Virus record (IMG/VR): IMGVR_UViG_3300047202_000032
Location: 1-22,474 of that record
Length of the DNA stretch: 22,474 nt
From: a virus
Reading direction: 5' to 3' (one strand)
Made by a program: the position numbers and the translations under genes. Positions 19,805 through 22,474 of this stretch are shown here, in pieces. The notes beneath the pieces are model-generated. The model searched no databases, was not told the origin of the DNA, and saw nothing but the letters and a program-made list of their open reading frames with translations. Each line of letters opens with the position of its first letter. Positions within the stretch are counted from its first letter, which is position 1.

Positions 19805-21220
19805 TTAAGCCTCCTTATGTCCATTACCACCGATAGCGGAGGTAATCTCTTTTTCCATAAAGTTCTTGAAGTCTCTATGATAATCTTCTAACCAAACATC
19901 GAAATTAGCAGGGTCGCGCTTATATGCAGCCAAGACATTCTTTTTATCTCTATCGGCAATTGTCCGGACAACATCCTCAATCTTATTTTGATTTGGTTGC
20001 TGTGGTGCTGGTAATTTTCCAGCTAATTCCATCGGTATCATGTTCTGCTGAACATAATATTTATCAGCACCTTCATCATCGATAGGATTCATATTTTCTT
20101 TTTCTCTGATGTCATTCGGACTAAAGGCACCCATGTAAAAGAGTTCTTTATAGAATGTGGCACGAGCTTGAGAATCACCTCGAAGTAAAGCATCAACCAG
20201 AAATTCAAAAAAGAAAAGATTACGTTCAAATGGTAAAAGTAACTTGCGGTTACACGTCTGTTCCCATCGCACTAACCAAGGTTGCATTGTATAGGTTACA
20301 AATTCGATTGCCTGATGTTCAATGTTGGAGAATGTTGCTCTATCCAGATCACCAATCATATGAGGAGGTATATGTAAAAGTCTCGCTATTTCATCGAGTT
20401 GGAATTTCCGACTTTCAAGGAATTGAGCATTTTCCGGAGGTATACCAGTTTGTTTATAAGTCATACCTTCTTCCAGGATTGCTATCCGGTGTTGATTGGA
20501 AAGTCCCTGATGCATTTCATTCCAAGATTTTCTTAAATTCTCCTGTGCTGGAGCTGATAATTTATTCGGATGTTCGAGCACACCTCCAGGATTCGCACCA
20601 TTCCCGAAAAACCGCGCTCCATATTCCTCCATTGCGAGAGCCATGCCGATGGCTTCTTTCGCCAAATAGATAGAATCATAACCGATAATTCCGTCAAATC
20701 CGAACCCTGGCAAATGCCAAATTCGGTATGCTGGCAATTTGACCGTTTCACCGGTCGGTAATCGATAGGCATAAATCAGTTCTTTGGTTATATCATCACG
20801 ACCGACCTGCATTTTATCAGGACGTAATGGCCATAATGCTTCAGGATAACCATCAGGATTCCATTGGATTTCAGCAAAGGCATTTCCCCATGTAATAACG
20901 TGCCCTTGCATTGTTTCCTTAAATGACATAGCCGACATTTCAGGATTCGGAGCATCATGCAGCAATCTATATAGAATTCTATTTGTAGCGCGTTCTTTGC
21001 CCCGTGGTTCAAGTCTGACATATTCAATTAAAGGCAACTGTCCGATTGTCTCTGAAATCAATCTGACGCCTGCAAAGTAAGGCACACAATTCATTGCGGA
21101 ATTCTGATTTACATTCACGCCAGTCGCCGATGGTCTGCCATTGATGAGCAAATCCATCGCCTTGTCCATATCTGAAAGTGAGAAAAGCCTTAATTCCTTT
21201 TTCGTAAACGGGATTCTCAT
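19805..21220 (-). CDS. Phage portal protein (HK97 gp3-like)
   Basis: 471 aa, starting in ATGA overlap with the terminase stop. Contains PYFAGVRLISETIGQLPLIE, RILYRLLHDAPNPEMSAMSF-KETMQGHVITWGNAFAEI, LWPLRPDKMQV, IWHLPGFGFDGIIGYDSIYL, then EYGARFFGNGANPGGVLEHP, RIAILEEGMTYKQTGI, FQLDEIARLLHIPPHMIGDL. The order and sequences (V-x-x-C/A-V-x-x-I-S...W-G-N-A-F; F-F-x-N-G-A...P-G-G; I-A-R-x-x-x-I-P-P-x-M-I-G) are those of Phage_portal family members, which form the dodecameric DNA channel. The C-terminal 90 residues are acidic/basic and variable. Confidence 0.95.
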   Translation of the reverse strand: MRIPFTKKELRLFSLSDMDKAMDLLINGRPSATGVNVNQNSAMNCVPYFAGVRLISETIGQLPLIEYVRLEPRGKERATNRILYRLLHDAPNPEMSAMSFKETMQGHVITWGNAFAEIQWNPDGYPEALWPLRPDKMQVGRDDITKELIYAYRLPTGETVKLPAYRIWHLPGFGFDGIIGYDSIYLAKEAIGMALAMEEYGARFFGNGANPGGVLEHPNKLSAPAQENLRKSWNEMHQGLSNQHRIAILEEGMTYKQTGIPPENAQFLESRKFQLDEIARLLHIPPHMIGDLDRATFSNIEHQAIEFVTYTMQPWLVRWEQTCNRKLLLPFERNLFFFEFLVDALLRGDSQARATFYKELFYMGAFSPNDIREKENMNPIDDEGADKYYVQQNMIPMELAGKLPAPQQPNQNKIEDVVRTIADRDKKNVLAAYKRDPANFDVWLEDYHRDFKNFMEKEITSAIGGNGHKEA

Positions 21221-22474
21221 ATTACTAAAATTCCCCTTGATTCGTAAATACTGGTATCATCCGCATGGCGAGTCGCTCTGTCCAATGCCATAATAAGCGC
21301 CACCATACCGTCTATTTTCTGTGTTGCTTTAGATTTATCTGGTTTCAGATTGCCCGCCGGGTCTTGAGTCACTACAAGATTATCAGCATTCCAGCGGAGA
21401 ATCGGATTCCCGCCATGTCTTATTTTCTGACTCAATACAAGATTCATCAATTCCTTTGTTGGAGCTGACATTGAAACATAACCTTGTCCGAATGGCACGA
21501 GATGACGACCTGGTACTTTAGCATCAACCACGAATTCATGTTCTTGCATATCGGTTATAAGTTTTTGACTTCCCCAACGGTCGAAGGCGAGTTCCTGAAT
21601 ATTATAGATTTCAGACTGCTCTTTTAAATAATGCAAAATATAATCGTAATCGATTACATTTCCTTCTGTCAGGGTGATATAACCTTCTCGGGCCCATTCC
21701 CGATAAGGAACGCGGTCTTTCCTTTCTATTTCGATTGCTCTATCACCGGGTATCCAGAAATGCATCAGGATATCATAACTGCCATTTTCATCAGGAAAAA
21801 CAAGAGATAAGGCGGTCAGGTCGGTTGTTGCCGCGAGGTCAAGTCCGGCATAACATATTTTGCCTTTCAGATTTTCAGAATCGATTGGCTGATTACAGGC
21901 GTCCCATTTGTCCATAGGTAGCCATCTTTCAACCGAATTGACCCATTGATTAAGATAGAGTCGTCTGAAAGTCATCTCAAGAGCTGGAATTTCCTTTGCC
22001 CTGGCACACAACATTCGCATTTCGTCAATCGACCTGAAAGTATCTAATGCCGGATTACATTTTTTCCAGACATCCTCATCGGTCCAATCGGCATCATCCG
22101 GTGCCGCGTAAATTACGGGTAGAAAAGTGGGGTCTTTTAGGATTCCATCCCGCACTTTACAAGCATAATCGTGAATTTCCCAACCAATAGAATTACGGTC
22201 ATAGCCGGCGGTAGTCATTACGAAAATTAAAGGTTGCCGGCGCGAACCCTGGGAAGTTGTCAGTACATCCCACAACTCGCGGTCTGGCTGTGTATGTAAT
22301 TCGTCAAAGAGAATACCATGAGCATTGATACCGTGTTTTGAATAGGCTTCAGCAGATAAAACCTGATAATAGCTGTTTGTCGAATGGACAACAATTCTTT
22401 TCTGACTATCTATAATTTTAGACCGTTTTGCTAATGCCGGTGCTTGCCTGACCATCGGAGAGGCGGCATTATAA
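21217..22474 (-). CDS. Terminase large subunit (N-terminus outside the window)
   Basis: The frame continues upstream of the first ATG (22455) as YNAASP to the window edge, so this is a partial gene of 418 visible residues; the Walker A ATPase motif lies outside. Visible ATPase part: HGILFDELHTQPDRELWDVL (Walker B with the D-E pair), VMTTAGYDRNSIGWEI (coupling motif). The nuclease half has ICYAGLDLAATTDLTALSLV, AFDRWGSQKL and KIDGMVALIMALDRA (acidic Asp residues D209 region, D in FDRWG and D in KIDG). Family: HK97/T4-type terminase that packages DNA and cuts it. It is directly coupled to the portal gene; the small subunit would lie to the right. Confidence 0.95.
   Translation of the reverse strand, partial: YNAASPMVRQAPALAKRSKIIDSQKRIVVHSTNSYYQVLSAEAYSKHGINAHGILFDELHTQPDRELWDVLTTSQGSRRQPLIFVMTTAGYDRNSIGWEIHDYACKVRDGILKDPTFLPVIYAAPDDADWTDEDVWKKCNPALDTFRSIDEMRMLCARAKEIPALEMTFRRLYLNQWVNSVERWLPMDKWDACNQPIDSENLKGKICYAGLDLAATTDLTALSLVFPDENGSYDILMHFWIPGDRAIEIERKDRVPYREWAREGYITLTEGNVIDYDYILHYLKEQSEIYNIQELAFDRWGSQKLITDMQEHEFVVDAKVPGRHLVPFGQGYVSMSAPTKELMNLVLSQKIRHGGNPILRWNADNLVVTQDPAGNLKPDKSKATQKIDGMVALIMALDRATRHADDTSIYESRGILVI

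Noticed and set aside
20155-20673. 172-aa open frame on the plus strand
   Set aside because: Antisense shadow of the portal gene, which has unmistakable portal motifs; no ribosome site supports it.
1-22474. Evidence for a temperate lifestyle (integrase, CI-like repressor, att sites)
   Set aside because: None seen; the small HTH proteins are too short and generic to be called lysogeny repressors.

Overview
The window is part of the genome of a tailed double-stranded DNA phage (or prophage) with an HK97-type head and a siphovirus-like tail. It has about 45 tightly packed genes, all on the minus strand, with 1-4 nt ATGA/TAATG stop-start overlaps and strong AGGAGG-type ribosome sites, so the host is a bacterium. 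Nothing in the sequence identifies the host phylum. Both window ends cut genes: the terminase large subunit loses its N-terminus at the right edge, and a RepA-like AAA ATPase loses its C-terminus at the left edge. No integrase, repressor of normal size, small terminase subunit, endolysin, tRNA or CRISPR array is visible.

Read in transcription order (right to left), the late region starts with packaging and head genes: TerL (22474-21217), portal (21220-19805), U35 prohead protease (19803-19069) and HK97 major capsid protein with its own delta/scaffold domain (19054-17771). Next come five unusual structural genes (17738-14090), probably capsid decoration or head-surface proteins. One is a tandem internal duplication and one carries a LamG-like domain. 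Then come the connector and tail-completion genes: a gp6-like connector carrying two extra inserted domains (14068-12968), head-tail adaptor, HK97 gp10-like protein, DUF3168-like tail terminator and tail tube. The tail assembly chaperone follows as a G/GT pair joined by a -1 frameshift at a canonical C CCT TTA heptamer (11095-11089). After it come a very short tape measure (183 aa) and one large multi-domain tail-tip protein (787 aa). The block closes with a 34-aa ORF, two small holin-like membrane proteins and a rho-independent terminator (7228-7253).

The early region (7128-1) begins with a TTGACA promoter-like site. It encodes a string of small proteins: two HTH proteins, a two-TM protein, three consecutive tiny Cys-rich/zinc-ribbon proteins, and many unrecognised small ORFs. 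A probable ssDNA-annealing recombination pair (4686-4042 coiled-coil protein; 4007-3135 Erf/Rad52-like protein with a Zn-binding tail) follows. After that come an orphan beta-class DNA methyltransferase (1994-1323) and the RepA-like ATPase. Two non-coding stretches stand out: 5466-5718, with four AGTGAATAC-type repeats, and 5917-6057, with a long GC-rich inverted repeat.

The most notable points are the intact frameshift signal, the minimal tail (short tape measure plus a single fused tip protein), the decorated connector and the accessory head-protein cluster, and the iteron-like/structured intergenic elements in the early region. I see no convincing new defence or mobile system.
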